A DNA stretch of 64,000 nt from Nannobrachium achirus (Eukaryota > Chordata > Actinopteri > Myctophiformes > Myctophidae). Below the pieces are notes generated by a model. It did no database searches, was not told where the DNA came from, and saw only the letters and a program-made list of their open reading frames with translations. The stretch is from assembly GCA_963921795.1 (NCBI GenBank), contig OY997658.1, positions 51,107,462-51,171,461 of the forward strand, given 5' to 3'. The translations under genes were made by a program, and so were the position numbers. The number at the start of each line of letters is the position of its first letter. The first letter of the stretch is position 1. Of the stretch, positions 23,639 through 36,050 are shown in pieces.

Positions 23639-24065
23639 CTTAATGACAATTATAATAATTTGTGAGCCTACACACTCACACACAGACCCTAAAAGCCAGC
23701 AAAATGAAATACTACCTAAGTTAACCTTAACTTGTGTCAGACTTGAATTCAAATGCAAGAGCAGCTTTATATAAATGTAGTAGTAGTAGTGTTATGAGAG
23801 GGAAGGTGATGTTTGTTCAGACTAGCAGGGACTTAGGTGGGACAGTTAACAAAGCATTATCCAGTTTCTGTCTATTGTTGATCCCTCCCCCCACCACCAC
23901 CCTGATTGGTCCATCAGAGTCATTTTGAGTATTTAACATAGCCCTGTTTTAGCTCCATGACACAGTCATGACACAGTTCCATGCGTGCAAGTTCCTGATG
24001 CTGAACTCTCTTCTGGACTAAAGGTGAAGTATAAATAAATAGATGGATAGATAGATGGATAGATG

Positions 24066-24130
<65 letters not shown>

Positions 24131-24914
24131 TAGGTTGATGCACCAATTGATGCAGGTTAGAGTTGTCCTATCTAGAAAAGAAGGTAACGTTTGAATTCCC
24201 CATCAAAAAATACATACAATAGACATCCAATTTGTTTTTGAGATGGATAGGGTACAATTGGCAATTATAAAATACCAATTGATGCAGGTTAGAGTTGTCC
24301 TATTCCAAAAAGAAGGTAATATTTGAATTCTCCATCAAAAAATACATACAATAGACATCCAATTTGTTTTTGAGATGGATAGGGTACAATTGGCAATTAT
24401 AAAATACCAATTGATGCAGGTTAGAGTTGTCCTATTCCAAAAAAGAAGGTAATATTTGAATTCTCCATCAAAAAATACATACAATAGACATCCAATTTGT
24501 TTTTCAGATGGATAGGGTACAATTGGCAATTATAAAATACCAATTGATGCAGGTTAGAGTTGTCCTATGCAAAAAAGAAGGTCATATTTGAATTATCCAT
24601 CAAAAAATACATACAATAGACACCTTTTTTTTCTTTTTTCGCTGCCTTTTTTTCGCGGCCTCGTCCATGGACTCGTCCACGGCCGGCCGTTTGCGTCCAC
24701 GTCCGCGGCCTCGTCCACGGCCGCGTCCCCGGCCGCGTCCCCGGCCGTCTGCGTCCACGGCCTCGTCCACGGCCGCGTCCACGGCCGGGACGGCCGGCCG
24801 TTTGCGTCCGTGGACGCGGCCTCGCGTCCACGGACGTTTTTTTCGCGTCCGCGTCCATGGACGCGTCCACGGCCGCGTCCATGGACGTGGACGCGGCGGC
24901 CAGCGGCTGTCTCT

Positions 24915-26115
24915 CGTAAACTGTCAGCCAGCAAGCTGTGAGGAAGAGGTGGGAAAAAGAGAAAGGGGAGGAAGGGTATAACACTTGCAGGCCCGATTCT
25001 AAAAATGTCTTCTAAATCCTAACAGTTTTCAGAGAAAACATGCTCAAAACATTTTAATGTCAAGGACCCCCGAAATGATATGTATTTAGCCACCGACCTA
25101 GGACTCCCATCTCAAAATGTTTTGTTCCTCATGGGACTATCAGAAGCAAAGATTTGAGTTAAAATGTTTGCTTTAAAAATATATATCTATTCAAAGATTT
25201 GCACAAATTTATATAGCATGAATATACAGTAGCGCTTTTATCCAAAGCACTTTACAGTTGTTCATTACATTCATCCATTCACACACATTCATACACCGAT
25301 GACAGAGGAAAGTCAGGAAACCATGCAAGGCATCAACCTGCTCATCGGGAGCAACTAGGGGTTCAGAGTCTTGCTCAAGGACACTTTGACACTAACTCTG
25401 GGGGAGCCTGGGCGGTTCTCCATCTGGCCATCTGGCTCTACGGGCCACTCTAAGGCTAGGGCTCCACCAAAATGACGGCGTCGTGCCGGCGTCGGACGCT
25501 GTCAAAAATGAACCAGGGCGAATTTGAGCGTCCGACGTGGACGTTGACGTCGGCAGTGGAGCACCCTTCATTAATTAAAACGGGAACGTTCCCAGCGTTG
25601 ACGTTGACGCGACGCTCGACGCGCCCGGTGGAGCCGGGGGGTTACCCTGAGCCACTGCCGCCCCTTGTGAGCTTGTATATCTGCCTTTTTTCAAATAGCC
25701 AAAGTATAACATAATGGCCAAAGAGGTTAGAATCTAAAATGACACCGATGCTTTCCCGGTCTTAAAGGCTTAAGCGAGCAGAAGAGGGAAGAGGACACGG
25801 GAGAGACAGAAAGAGGAAGACGGTAAAAGATGAGAGAGGTCAAACCACAGCAGAGAGGGAACCATGATCTGAGTCTATGCGAGACCTCGATCCGTCATCA
25901 GGATGACGGATCCGTTGATATCTATCAGCCGTCGGGGGTTGTGTGGGGGTACGGGGGGAGTACAGTACAGGTGGAATCCTTTTATCAAGAAGGAGTACGA
26001 AAGAGAGAAGTGGGCCGGATGGCCACATGTCATCCATTTTGGCAGCTCCCCTCTGCTCCCGCCACCATCACTCACCTTGTGAGCTCCTTAAAGCGCGGAA
26101 CAAGTGACATTTATC
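24915..26115. repeat. About 1.1 kb dispersed segment, copy A
   Basis: From GTAAACTGTCAGCCAGCAAG to GCGCGGAACAAGTGACATTTA this matches 45979-46983 in the same orientation, with small indels. It contains a teleost SINE/LINE-like tail (AGCACTTTACA, then CATGCAAGGC and ACCTGCTCATCGGGAGCAAC) and a decayed hairpin core, GAGCTTGTATATCTGC. About 100 bp near 25455-25640 is unique to this copy and rich in GACGTTGACG and similar palindromic words. Confidence 0.85.
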
Positions 26116-26404
26116 AGCTATTTTCGGTGCGTGAAGCCACACTGAACTAAGCATAATCAAGTCAATTCTGGAGTTGTGGTGTAACGGCATGGATTTCTAC
26201 ACAGAGAGGGCAATTCTTTCAACATAAGATCGTGCATTCAAGTTCAGGAGAGTTTGGACAAGGCAATTCTCTTGAATGCTGCCTTCAGGTATGGCATGGA
26301 CAGAGGGCATTTTCATTTTCTTCACCATAGTAAAAACGGCATTCATGATCTGGAGAGGGCATTTTTGAAGCGGTGAAAACCGCTTCCAATGAGTGGCTTT
26401 GTGT

Positions 26405-26640
26405 GTATCACGCCCATATATGGTGATTTTAGTCCAGAATGAACAGGCTTTTTCAAAAACAGAATGTCCGTTTAATTACCATATATGGTGATCTCAGTCC
26501 AGAATGGACAGGGTTTTTCAAAAACACAATGTATGTCACCTCATGTCCATATATGGTCACTCCAGGCCAGAATGAACAGGTTTTTCCTGTCCCGTACGTG
26601 CAAAATATCAGTCCAGAATGAATAGGCTTTTTCAAAAAGC
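26405..26640. repeat. 65-68 bp tandem repeat with CArG boxes
   Basis: CCAGAATG occurs at 26434, 26499, 26567 and 26613. The first three units each carry CCATATATGG (26414, 26479, 26547) and TTTTTCAAAAA. The CArG core matches that of the 15900-18230 repeat although the rest of the unit differs. Confidence 0.85.
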
Positions 26641-27123
26641 AAAATGTGTAGAGGGATGCAGTTGACAAACTGTGTAGAGGGATGCAGTTGACAAACAACT
26701 AAGAGACCAGCAAGCAGGATTGTTTATATATTTTTTAAAAACCTATTATACCGGCTGTCATACCGGCTCTCCAGACAATTCTATACTAAGATTCACCGCT
26801 TCACTTAGAACCGAGGTTTGATTTTTTACAGACAGATAAAAGGACAGGGGCTCAAGCCCCCTTTGATGTCTATGTGTGCACATGCCTGAACCACACTTAT
26901 TTTCCCGGAATTGCACCTTTCTAGTTGTATTTCTCTCTGTTTCGCTGTCTGTCTGTCTCTCTCTTTCTCTCTCCCTCTCAATTGTTCTCTTTCCATCTCA
27001 ATTCCATTCAAATCCATTTAAAGAGGATTTACTTGCATGCAAAACATACAGTAGGTTTACTTTGCCAAAGCAAGTGTGAAAAAAAACCCACATCAATGAT
27101 AATAAGTGTATGTACAACTAGGT

Positions 27124-27126
27124 CTC

Positions 27127-27170
<44 letters not shown>
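27124..27170. repeat. (CT)n microsatellite
   Basis: About 22 uninterrupted CT dinucleotides. Confidence 0.95.
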
Positions 27171-27172
<2 letters not shown>

Positions 27173-27184
27173 AACCCACCTATA

Positions 27185-27345
27185 CTGAGGTGATGAATGG
27201 TCCACGGTGCTGTTTCATTAAGCTCTTTAATTTGGTCGACAATTAGGTGTGTCCCTTTTGGAAGACAAAGCAGATTGTGGGAGTGGTAATTAAAAGATGG
27301 GGGGGCAAGTGGCCCACGGGCGCTTAAGATGGATGTAGTCTGGGT
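27185..27345. other. Complex AT-motif-rich stretch, possible conserved non-coding element
   Basis: Unrepetitive sequence with several TAAT-type homeodomain-like words (TTTAATTTGG, GGTAATTAAAAG, GACAATTAGG). It looks like vertebrate enhancer DNA, but without comparison this is only a suggestion. Confidence 0.25.
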
Positions 27346-27497
27346 CCTCTCCACCCCACAGGTTGAGTCCATATACATACGTTACGATCCACTTGAACAA
27401 TGGTCCCAACACAGGATGCCCCAATACCACTCGCAGTCACAGTGTGAGAGCCACATATACCCTTTGTTTAAGTCAACCTGTATTAGCACATATAATC

Positions 27498-27720
27498 AGG
27501 CCTTGTGGTTATAGAGTGTCCGCCCTCAGACTGGAAAGTCGGGGTTCGATCCCTGGTCGGGTCAGCAAGGACTATAAAAATGGGACTAAACCGGGCGTCT
27601 ACCCATCATCTTCAGTTTATTAGGATTTGGACGCACTTTGCGTGCTCCGCCTCTAGGTGGGGCAGGCGGGCCCATTTAAAACTTTATCATCATCAACAGC
27701 TGTCCACAGGTGCACACCAC
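27498..27720 (+). mobile_element. tRNA-derived SINE
   Basis: A tRNA-like head has an A-box-like region (GTGGTTATAGAGTGTCCGCC) and a perfect B box, GGTTCGATCCC, at 27543-27553. It is followed by ACTATAAAAATGGGAC, a phrase common in fish tRNA-SINEs, and a tail with ATCATCATC repeats. The anticodon region does not form a functional tRNA. Confidence 0.8.
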
Positions 27721-28321
27721 GTCATCATCAATCACTTGTCAACACAAGCCAGCTAGCCTTCAGCAGTGCGTTGTTTACGCATGGCTTAATCATGAGCGGA
27801 AATGCATATAAACTGTGCCGAGCGGTAATTCTCAAAATTGAGAAGGATTAAAAACTACTTGAGAAGCACAATGGGACAAGAGAGACCTACTGGACTGGCC
27901 ATGCTGTCAATAGAAAGTGAACGTGGATGATTTTATAGAGCAGAAAGGCTCGTGGAGTCCCCTTCCACGGGCAGCAGCGGCGGTGGCGGCCCGATCATTG
28001 TGGCTTGCTTACGGGCCCGGTTCTGACTTGGTCTGCCAGTGGCCATAGTATAGATAATCCTCGATATCAACAGTAAAATAACTGAACAAAGACTAATTAC
28101 ACGAGCCAAGCAAGAGTGCACTGTGTCTACTGTAGCGAGGAACAATGAGAAATATGTCAGCTATGATGAGTATGCTTCACACAGCACGCTCAGAGGAACT
28201 GGTCCGACCAGAAGCGCTCAGCTCAGTCACACACCTGCCCTCTATTGTGTAGAAATCCATGCCGTTACGCCACATCTCCAGTATTGACTTGATTATGCTT
28301 AGTTCAGTGTGGTATCAAGCA

Positions 28322-28391
28322 CTGAAAATAGCCGACCTCCAAGCTCACAACGCGTCGCAACGCGTTGTGAGCTTGGAGGTCTGCTATTTTC
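28322..28391. repeat. Recurrent palindromic hairpin, copy 6
   Basis: CTGAAAATAGCCGACCTCC and CAAGCTCACAACGCG pair with CGCGTTGTGAGCTTGGAGGT and CTGCTATTTTCG. This is one of the longest perfect copies. A decayed half-copy follows at 28798-28835. Confidence 0.9.
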
Positions 28392-28908
28392 GATATTTTT
28401 AGAAATTTCAGCCCCTGCCTCTCTAACATTCACATGACGTCAGTATGACGTCCGACCTGAGACGACCTCAGACGTCCCAGTCTCAGGTCGGACACTCTAA
28501 CCACAAGACCACTGAACTAGTGGGTTAGTTATTACTGTATGTAGTGTTTAAACCACTGGTTCCTAAGCACTGGGTCGGGACCCATTTGTGGGTCGCGGAC
28601 ACATTTTTATGGGTCCCTTATTTTTGGTTTCCTACATTTAGTTTTTTAATTATTATTTCAAAACATTTTCCAAAAACATTCCCCAAAAAGCTAAGATTTT
28701 CATGAATAATAAAAAAAAATCCATGATTTTTCTAAATAATTTCATTAATAAATAAAATAAATTCCATAAATTAGAAAACAAATGTTTAAGAAGTAGTGAA
28801 AATAGCCAACCTGCTACAAGCTCACAACTCTGCGATAAATAATCACTATACAATGTTGTATAGCTAATATATCACATATTTATTCATGCATTTATTTATT
28901 TAATTTTT

Positions 28909-29563
28909 GCGACCATCAGGTCGCAGTTACTATCAAAACCTCGACCAGCTGTCCGTCCGTCAGTCCGTCAGTCCGTCAGTCTGTCTGTCACATGTCACAC
29001 GTCACACTTTTGCCCTGCTCATATCTCCGCAACCGTTGCCCCGATCCATGGCAAATGTTGCACACACACTCCTTGCCTGCCAAACCACGACCTCCATCAA
29101 TTCTCACATGGCCCTCTTCTAGCGCCACCTTGAGGCCGATTCTTGCTAAACACATTTTTGGACACTGCTCCTACAAATTTTGCCCTAAAATCACGCAAAT
29201 CGGTACACACTTGCTCTACACTCATGTCATCAACATGGATCTGTCCCATTTAGCGCCACCTTCAGGCCGATTTTTTAAAACACATTTCTGGACACTACTC
29301 CTACAGATTTTGCCATAAAATCACGCAAATCGGTACACAGTATGTCTAAACTCATCTCATCAACATGGATCTGTCCCATATAGCGCCACCATCAGGCCGA
29401 TTTTTTCAAACACATTTTTGGACACTGCTCCTACACATTTTGCCCTAAAATCACACTGCGACCTGACGGTCGCTTATCTCCCGATCCATGCCAATTGGCA
29501 TTTGGCATGGATCGGGGCAAGGGTTGCGGAGATATGAGCAGGGCAAAAGTGTGACGTGTGACA

Positions 29564-29606
<43 letters not shown>

Positions 29607-29656
29607 AGACGGACAGCTGGTCGAGGTTTTGACAGTAACTGCGACCTGACGGTCGC
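28909..29656. mobile_element. Fold-back repeat with hairpin-marked ends
   Basis: About 150 bp on the left (from GCGACCATCAGGTCGCAG through CTCGACCAGCTGTCCGTC to CCCCGATCCATGGCAA) returns inverted at about 29498-29656. The interior has a roughly 120-bp tandem unit, starting TAGCGCCACC near 29120, 29250 and 29381. The 16-base hairpin GCGACCRTCAGGTCGC stands at both ends and again near 29458. A relative without the fold-back arms is at 40740-41290. Confidence 0.8.
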
Positions 29657-29854
29657 AAATATAGGAAAACTAGCCCTTACCCGTTCAAAGATATGAGCTC
29701 CGAAATGATGTGCAGTGTGTGGGTTATGGGATGTGCACTGTGCACACAGTATATGAGGGATGGAAAGTAACTTTAACAGGTGCTTGCATGATAATATGTA
29801 GGAGCATCAATGTAAGAAATACCCGTTTCGTTTAATGGGGCTACATAGATATTG

Positions 29855-29922
29855 TCCCCCCCCCCCCCCCCCCCCCGCCCGCCCGCCCGCCCGCCCACCC
29901 GCCTGCACACACACACCCCTAC

Positions 29923-29990
<68 letters not shown>
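29855..29990. repeat. Poly-C, (GCCC)n and (CA)n microsatellite block
   Basis: A run of about 20 C, then GCCC units, then about 28 CA dinucleotides. Confidence 0.95.
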
Positions 29991-29992
<2 letters not shown>

Positions 29993-30778
29993 CTGGTTAA
30001 ACATGTTGCCTCATGCTAGATGCAGAATAGATATGCCTCATGCTAGATGCAGAATAGAAAGTAGATACACCATAAAAATGCTAATATACAGCATACGATT
30101 TGTGAAAGTGACAAACGGGCTTCACAGTTATGTCAGGTGTGTTCATATGCTAATGGTGATGCGATTTCAGATCAATTGCTCCAGCCACTGAGGAGAAACG
30201 CTGTTTCAGACAGACAGACAGACACTCAGACATTCGCAAAATTATATGTTTGATGAGCCTGGATGTTATTTAGTGAAAAGTTGTCCTTTAATGGCTTCAT
30301 CCAAAACTGAAATTCTTAATGAATAATACAGACCGGGAATTGCATGACCAAAAGTGGCTTCATTTGATGTATTACTGTGTTAGTCAGTGACTTTGACTTG
30401 CCTTGCAGGGAACCAGGCCTGGCATGTCACGTGAGGCGATGTGATTTGTCTGGGGAGCCGCCTGTCTCACTGGTTGATACTTTTACTTAAGAAAAGAATG
30501 CGAGTTCTTTTTCCTGCACTGCCTGTCTGTCTTTCAGTCCGTCAATGCCTGTCTGTCTGTTTCGACAAGAAATGGCCTGTTTCCTCTACCTGCCACCGTC
30601 ACCCTGTTGTTGTTTTTACGGACCCCATAAAGCTAACCTAGAGTTGAGAGGAGAAACTGAGTGAGTCATCAATTAAGGCCCCCAAAATGGCCTTAAAAGA
30701 AAAAAAAAAAGATGTTTAGTTGCCACAAAGGTGAGCCGAGTCAATCTCAGAGAGAACATGGTTGATGGTGCTATAAAT

Positions 30779-30908
<130 letters not shown>

Positions 30909-32311
30909 GTTGCTAGTTCAGAGTCTGCTCATGGGCTCCATGGTTTTGGAGGAGAGAATGTCAATTCTGGCCTACCATAAAGCCAAAGTGCAGTTACTAC
31001 GTTTTTGGACTTATCTGATTTATCCCAAAGGTCAAATTAGCCTTTGTATATCTGTTCTTCAGGTAATTGTTTATCCCCCAAAATACACAATTAGTAATTT
31101 GGTTGACCAGTTGAAACACTTTTAAACCCATTTATCAGTTAATTTTTCTTTTCGTATTAGGCACTGCACTTTGACTTAGAAGAATACCTTTTATTAGTTA
31201 TTTTCTTTAAAATTTGTTTTAGAAATATACACGCATAATTTAAAATATATTTAATCTGTGCCGCACAATTCAGCATCAATGAACCATCCAAGGCCACTCG
31301 TGGAGATGTCTCTTTTGGCCAAATGGAAATAGTAATCATGGTAAATATTTCTACTTCTAAAGGTCTGAGTGACGCATGATGGATGACATTCGACGGACTA
31401 ACCCCCACCCTCTTATATTTATGTATTTGTTCAACCACTAGTACTACGCTGATGCCATGCCATTCAACGATATGACTATCTCAAAATAAAACTACAAAAC
31501 TTTATAAAATGACATTTTTTAAACCCTATTTATCTGTCATTTCTTTGTGTTTGTTCTCTCTTCTCATCTCTTTCTTTGTGTTTGTTCTCTCTTCTCATCT
31601 CTTTCTCCCTCTGGACTGCTCCTTTTTTTCTGACTCTCCCTCTGTCACGTCTTTCACATCTCTCTCTCTCTTGCTCCGTATTTCTACCTTCCTGTCTCAA
31701 TCTCTATCTATGCCCACCCGTCTGTCTCTTCTCCTTCTCTCTCTGTATATCTGTTTCCTCTGCATATTTTACAAGCAGTAGCTTTCTGCACGGCAAATCG
31801 CAATGTTAATTTAACTGAAAAGTGAAAAGAAATGGCCATTTTACACTTTCAGAGTTAAATTAATGCAAATTCTGTGAGATATACAAGCTCACAGCGTGGC
31901 ACTCCTATTTTTGAAAAATCTTGAACATTTGTGAAAGTCTTTGAATATTTTGACCCGATTCTATAAATGTCTTCAAAAAAGGTTCAGTGGTTCTCAACTT
32001 TTTCATGTCAAGGAGACAAGGACCCCAAAATGACATGTATTTGGCCGCAGACCCCCATCTTAAAATATGTTGTTCCAGGGACAACCAGAAGCAAATATTT
32101 GAGTTACAAATGTTTGCTTTTAAAAATATATATATTCAAAGATTTGCCAAAAAAAAAAAACACTATTTTTCAAAAATAGCAGATCTGCTGTGAGATTTTT
32201 TTTACAGCATAAAATAATGGTTAAAGTGGTTCCAGGTCTCAATGGGTTAAATTAACGTAAAAAGCTGACCCCCATGTGTTTTGTTCACTGCATGGCTCCT
32301 CCGTTTGACAG
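30909..32311. other. Gene-free stretch before the YqaJ gene
   Basis: Mostly AT-rich unique sequence. 31975-32200 is a decayed hAT-type MITE (TTCAGTGGTTCTCAACTTTTT, GGCCGCAGACCC) related to parts of the 24915 and 45979 segments and of 49396-49552. Half-copies of the recurrent hairpin lie at 31875-31920 and 32160-32200. I cannot place the left end of the ISL2EU transposon here. Confidence 0.45.
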
Positions 32312-33189
32312 AGACAAGGCCTGTTTGTTCAAATTAGGTGGCAATTTACAAATAAACAATTGGATGATCTACAGGATGTGACCAAAGATCAGGCAGAGTG
32401 TAAAACATGGAACATACACAGAGTTGGACGTGTAACAGGCAGTACTTTTCACAGAGTTGTTAAATGCAAAGAATCCTCAGTTGAAAGTGTTGTTAAAGAC
32501 TTAATGCAATATGAGTCCACAGATCTCTCTGCTGTTCCTGCTATCAAATGGGGCAGACAAATAGAAGCTACTGCACGCCAATTTTATGTAACAGAAATGA
32601 GGAAGATTCATGCAAACTTCAAGGTCAAAACAACTGGTTTAACAGTGAAAGCAGATGAGCCTTATCTGGCTGCATCTCCTGATGGCATATTTTCCTGTGA
32701 CTGTTGTGGAACAGGGGAGAGACAGCCGCAGGCCGTGGGACGAGGCCGTGGGACCGAGGACGTAGGATGCGTTTTTCTGGAACGGCTGGCCGCTCGCGTC
32801 CCCGCCCTCGTCGTCCTCGTACATGGACGCTGCCAGGTGTCAGACGCGGGACGCGGAAATGGGACGTGGGACGGGGGACAAGGCCGTGGGACTCACTTGT
32901 AGGACGCGGGACGAGGCTGTGGGAAAGAGCATGTGGGACGCATTTTTCTGGAACGGCTGGCCGCTGGACGCAAAAGTGCTGCTCGCGTCCTTTTGGACGT
33001 CTATTGTATGTATTTTTTTTATGGAGAATTCAAATATGACCTTCTTTTTTGGATCAATGTCCGAGGGACAGCGAATGCACACCTGCCGACAACAGCCGCG
33101 GCAATGATTCCTATGCCGTGGCAATTATACCTAATCCGTGGCAACGCTGGACACACCGACTATGGAGCTGCGTCAGCCGCTGTTGCCGA

Positions 33190-33340
33190 ACCTATCCCCC
33201 CCCCCCCCCCACACACACACACGCGCACGCAGGCACGCACGCGCACCCAGGCACGCACACACACACGCACGCACCATGATCAGCAGCACGCACGCATCAT
33301 GACGCATGCACACACACACACGCACACACCATGATCAGCA
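33190..33340. repeat. Poly-C and CACG/CA microsatellite block
   Basis: A run of about 17 C is followed by imperfect CACACGCACGCA units; two ACCATGATCAGCAG phrases lie inside. Confidence 0.9.
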
Positions 33341-33530
33341 GTGGACCAGCGTGCTCATATCAATAATGTATAAATAAATGAATAAAGTATTAAACAGTCA
33401 TGTCTGCTCCGGTGGTCGCTTACCGACCTCCCGGAGCCGCCGGTAGCCGCCGTCACCTGCCGCTTCTATACCCGATCCGCCGGTCCATCTGCCGGTGCAT
33501 CGGCGGCGGCCGCAGTGCTGCCAGAGATGG

Positions 33531-33534
<4 letters not shown>

Positions 33535-33576
<42 letters not shown>

Positions 33577-33752
33577 ACCACCCTTTCCTTAGTAGCCTAG
33601 TAGTAGACCTAATATTAATAATCTGTGTCTATCATGTCCCTCCCTCCACCTCGCCTGCCCTCTCCACTTCTATCTATCCATTTTACGCACAGCTGTTTTG
33701 CGCACGCATCTATCTATCTATTGTTACAATTCCCCCCCCCCCCCCCCCCCCC
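33535..33752. repeat. (TGTC)n run and poly-C tract
   Basis: About ten TGTC units at 33535-33577 and about 20 C at 33732-33752, with unique pyrimidine-rich DNA between. Confidence 0.9.
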
Positions 33753-33947
33753 AATGTCCATCTTTTCCCTTCGTTTTTACCCCTCCCTACCCAAATATGT
33801 ATAGGCTTATGCCTTATTGTATTCATTTCATTGTAGGCTATAATAGTTAACGGATTGGCGTTTATGTTTCAACACATGTTCTTCATTATTATTATTTAGG
33901 CATATGGTTTCTCCGCGCTTGTCATGCATAAAATCTTTGGATTCATT

Positions 33948-34049
<102 letters not shown>

Positions 34050-34247
34050 CCGCGCATGTCGTGCAGCCTATGTTTTGGCCGACGATTTTGACCCCAGAAC
34101 CCCCGCAGTGTTTTCCACAGTGAGAGAGTGTAAAATGAAACCAAACGTTACGGGTCCATTTGGTTTCATTTTAGGCCTACCCGCACAATAATTAAAATGT
34201 CCATAAGGGTCCATTATATTCCAGGCGATTGCCTGACCTGGCCAAAT

Positions 34248-34253
34248 CAATCA

Positions 34254-34302
<49 letters not shown>
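34248..34302. repeat. (TATC)n microsatellite
   Basis: About 13 TATC units preceded by AATCAATC. Confidence 0.95.
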
Positions 34303-34303
<1 letters not shown>

Positions 34304-35204
34304 GATTGAAAGCCTAGGCCATGGCTGTCTTGAACTTGAACCGTCCGTGACTATAGGCCTATTAGGCTAAACAGCAGCTGCTCACCCCACGTCAGTCACT
34401 TTCTCTGATGGTCCATGCAGTTATGTAATCTCTAGCATACTCCTTTCAAGTTCCAATTGGCGGTGTAGCTTAATTAATGGGCCATCATCAACTCGTTGTT
34501 TGATCTACCAGCTGGGTTAACAACTCCGACGCACACAGCGCGCCCGTAGTAGCCAGGCGTTTCGCACACACAAGTAGGCTATTTTCACAGACAGCAGGTT
34601 TAGAAAATATGCGCGTTACCTTAAATATTATACAATAAAATGACTTTATCAAAACTGACAATGATAAAACTGGAGCGGACATAAAATAAACACAATGGAT
34701 ACAGGCCTAATAGGCCTATCCTTTTTAATGCAATACGCCTTGCAAAACGCACGCATGTCAGTGCGTGCGTCCCTGCGACATACATACATGCGTGCGTGTG
34801 CGTGTTGCAAGGCAAAGCTATCAGAACCCCGTGGCATTTTGTATTAATTATAATATTTATTATTGCTGTGTTTAGATTATCTGGTCAGAGAATCTGAAAA
34901 AATTATCCTGTAGTGTTTAATTCTACCCGATTCAGTCGGGCCCGATTATCTTGTAGTGTATTGCCAGCTAAAAGTCAGAGTAAAACTGGCTCTTGGGCCA
35001 GTTACGGCCTGGGATTGATGACAACAGAAATCCAGAAATCTCCACATATGCCAATCTGGCACAGTGTGGGAATGGAATAGGCGAAGGCGCTGTCCATGGT
35101 GCTGAATTATCGTTCCACTGTCTCGCCTCGCTGGAGTCAGTGCCCGGCAAAACGCCACAAATACATGCTTATGTATTTACAGTTAAGCCCTGCTCGTCAA
35201 CCAC

Positions 35205-35478
35205 AAATACAGTAGATGAATACATATTATATTTGTTACTATCGCTTTGAAGTTATTATATAAATGTGAATAAATGTTAAGGGCAGATATTCACAACATG
35301 ACAAAAGTGAGTTTCCTTTTATTTTTATTTTACAAAGATGCGAGCAGGTGCAAAACAGGTGTGCATAAAAGAAATAGGTGGAGAGGGTCAGAGGGACTGA
35401 TAGACATTGATTATTATTATTAGGTCTACTACAAGGCTACACTAAGGAAGGAAAGGGTGGTACGTAGACAGACAGACG

Positions 35479-35526
<48 letters not shown>

Positions 35527-36050
35527 GAAAGTGGCCAAATTGGCCACTTAATTGTCTGCGGTTGATCCCGTCATGCACTCCTTTGAAGTCAAAATTGGGC
35601 CATTCGGTTTTTGTAACCTAATTGTTTGTTTGAACGCACAGCAGGGAGTCCTTGCAGCTGTCAATGGTGATATAGTCAGACAATAGCCTACACTTCATAT
35701 TCACTTTATATATTTATTTTATTAACTGTAGGCCTATCACCTGGTCCTTTAGAGCTAGTAGGCTATTGCATGTCTTATTACGCATAAAGAAAACCTGCGG
35801 AGGCGCCGTGGGCCGCTAAAAAAAGAATAAGAAAAATTAAAAAAAAAGGAAGTTGTAACAGAAATACAGATAGATGCGAGCAGTGACGACTAAGAGGTGG
35901 ACCCGGCTCTGGCAGATACCGGCAGACACAAATACAGGAGATGAATACATATTTGCTATCGCTTTGAAATTATAATCTAAATGTGAATAAATGAGCAGAG
36001 ATTCACAACATGACAATAATGAGTTTCCTCTTTTATTTTACATATTAAAT
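35205..36050. repeat. Direct duplication inside the 32718 element
   Basis: The block from AATACAGTAGATGAATACAT to GAGTTTCCTTTTATTT at 35205-35335 recurs at about 35930-36046 (ACAGGAGATGAATACATATT to GAGTTTCCTCTTTTATTT). An (ACAG)n microsatellite (35463-35526) lies between. Confidence 0.8.

Larger units (their letters stand above)
26118..28436. mobile_element. Inverted-repeat element with 80-bp termini
   Basis: AGCTATTTTCGGTGC, then GCCACACTGAACTAAGCATA through GGCATGGATTTCTACACAGA (26118-26205), returns as its complement at 28238-28330. The right side continues into the hairpin at 28322-28391 and GAAATTTCAGCCCCTGCCTC. Rearranged pieces of the same family occur inverted at 58690-58985. The interior holds a 65-68 bp tandem repeat, a (CT)n run and a SINE. 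No transposase is seen. Confidence 0.7.

Noticed and set aside
27498-27575. tRNA gene
   Set aside because: The B box is perfect but the cloverleaf and anticodon stem do not form, and a SINE body follows.
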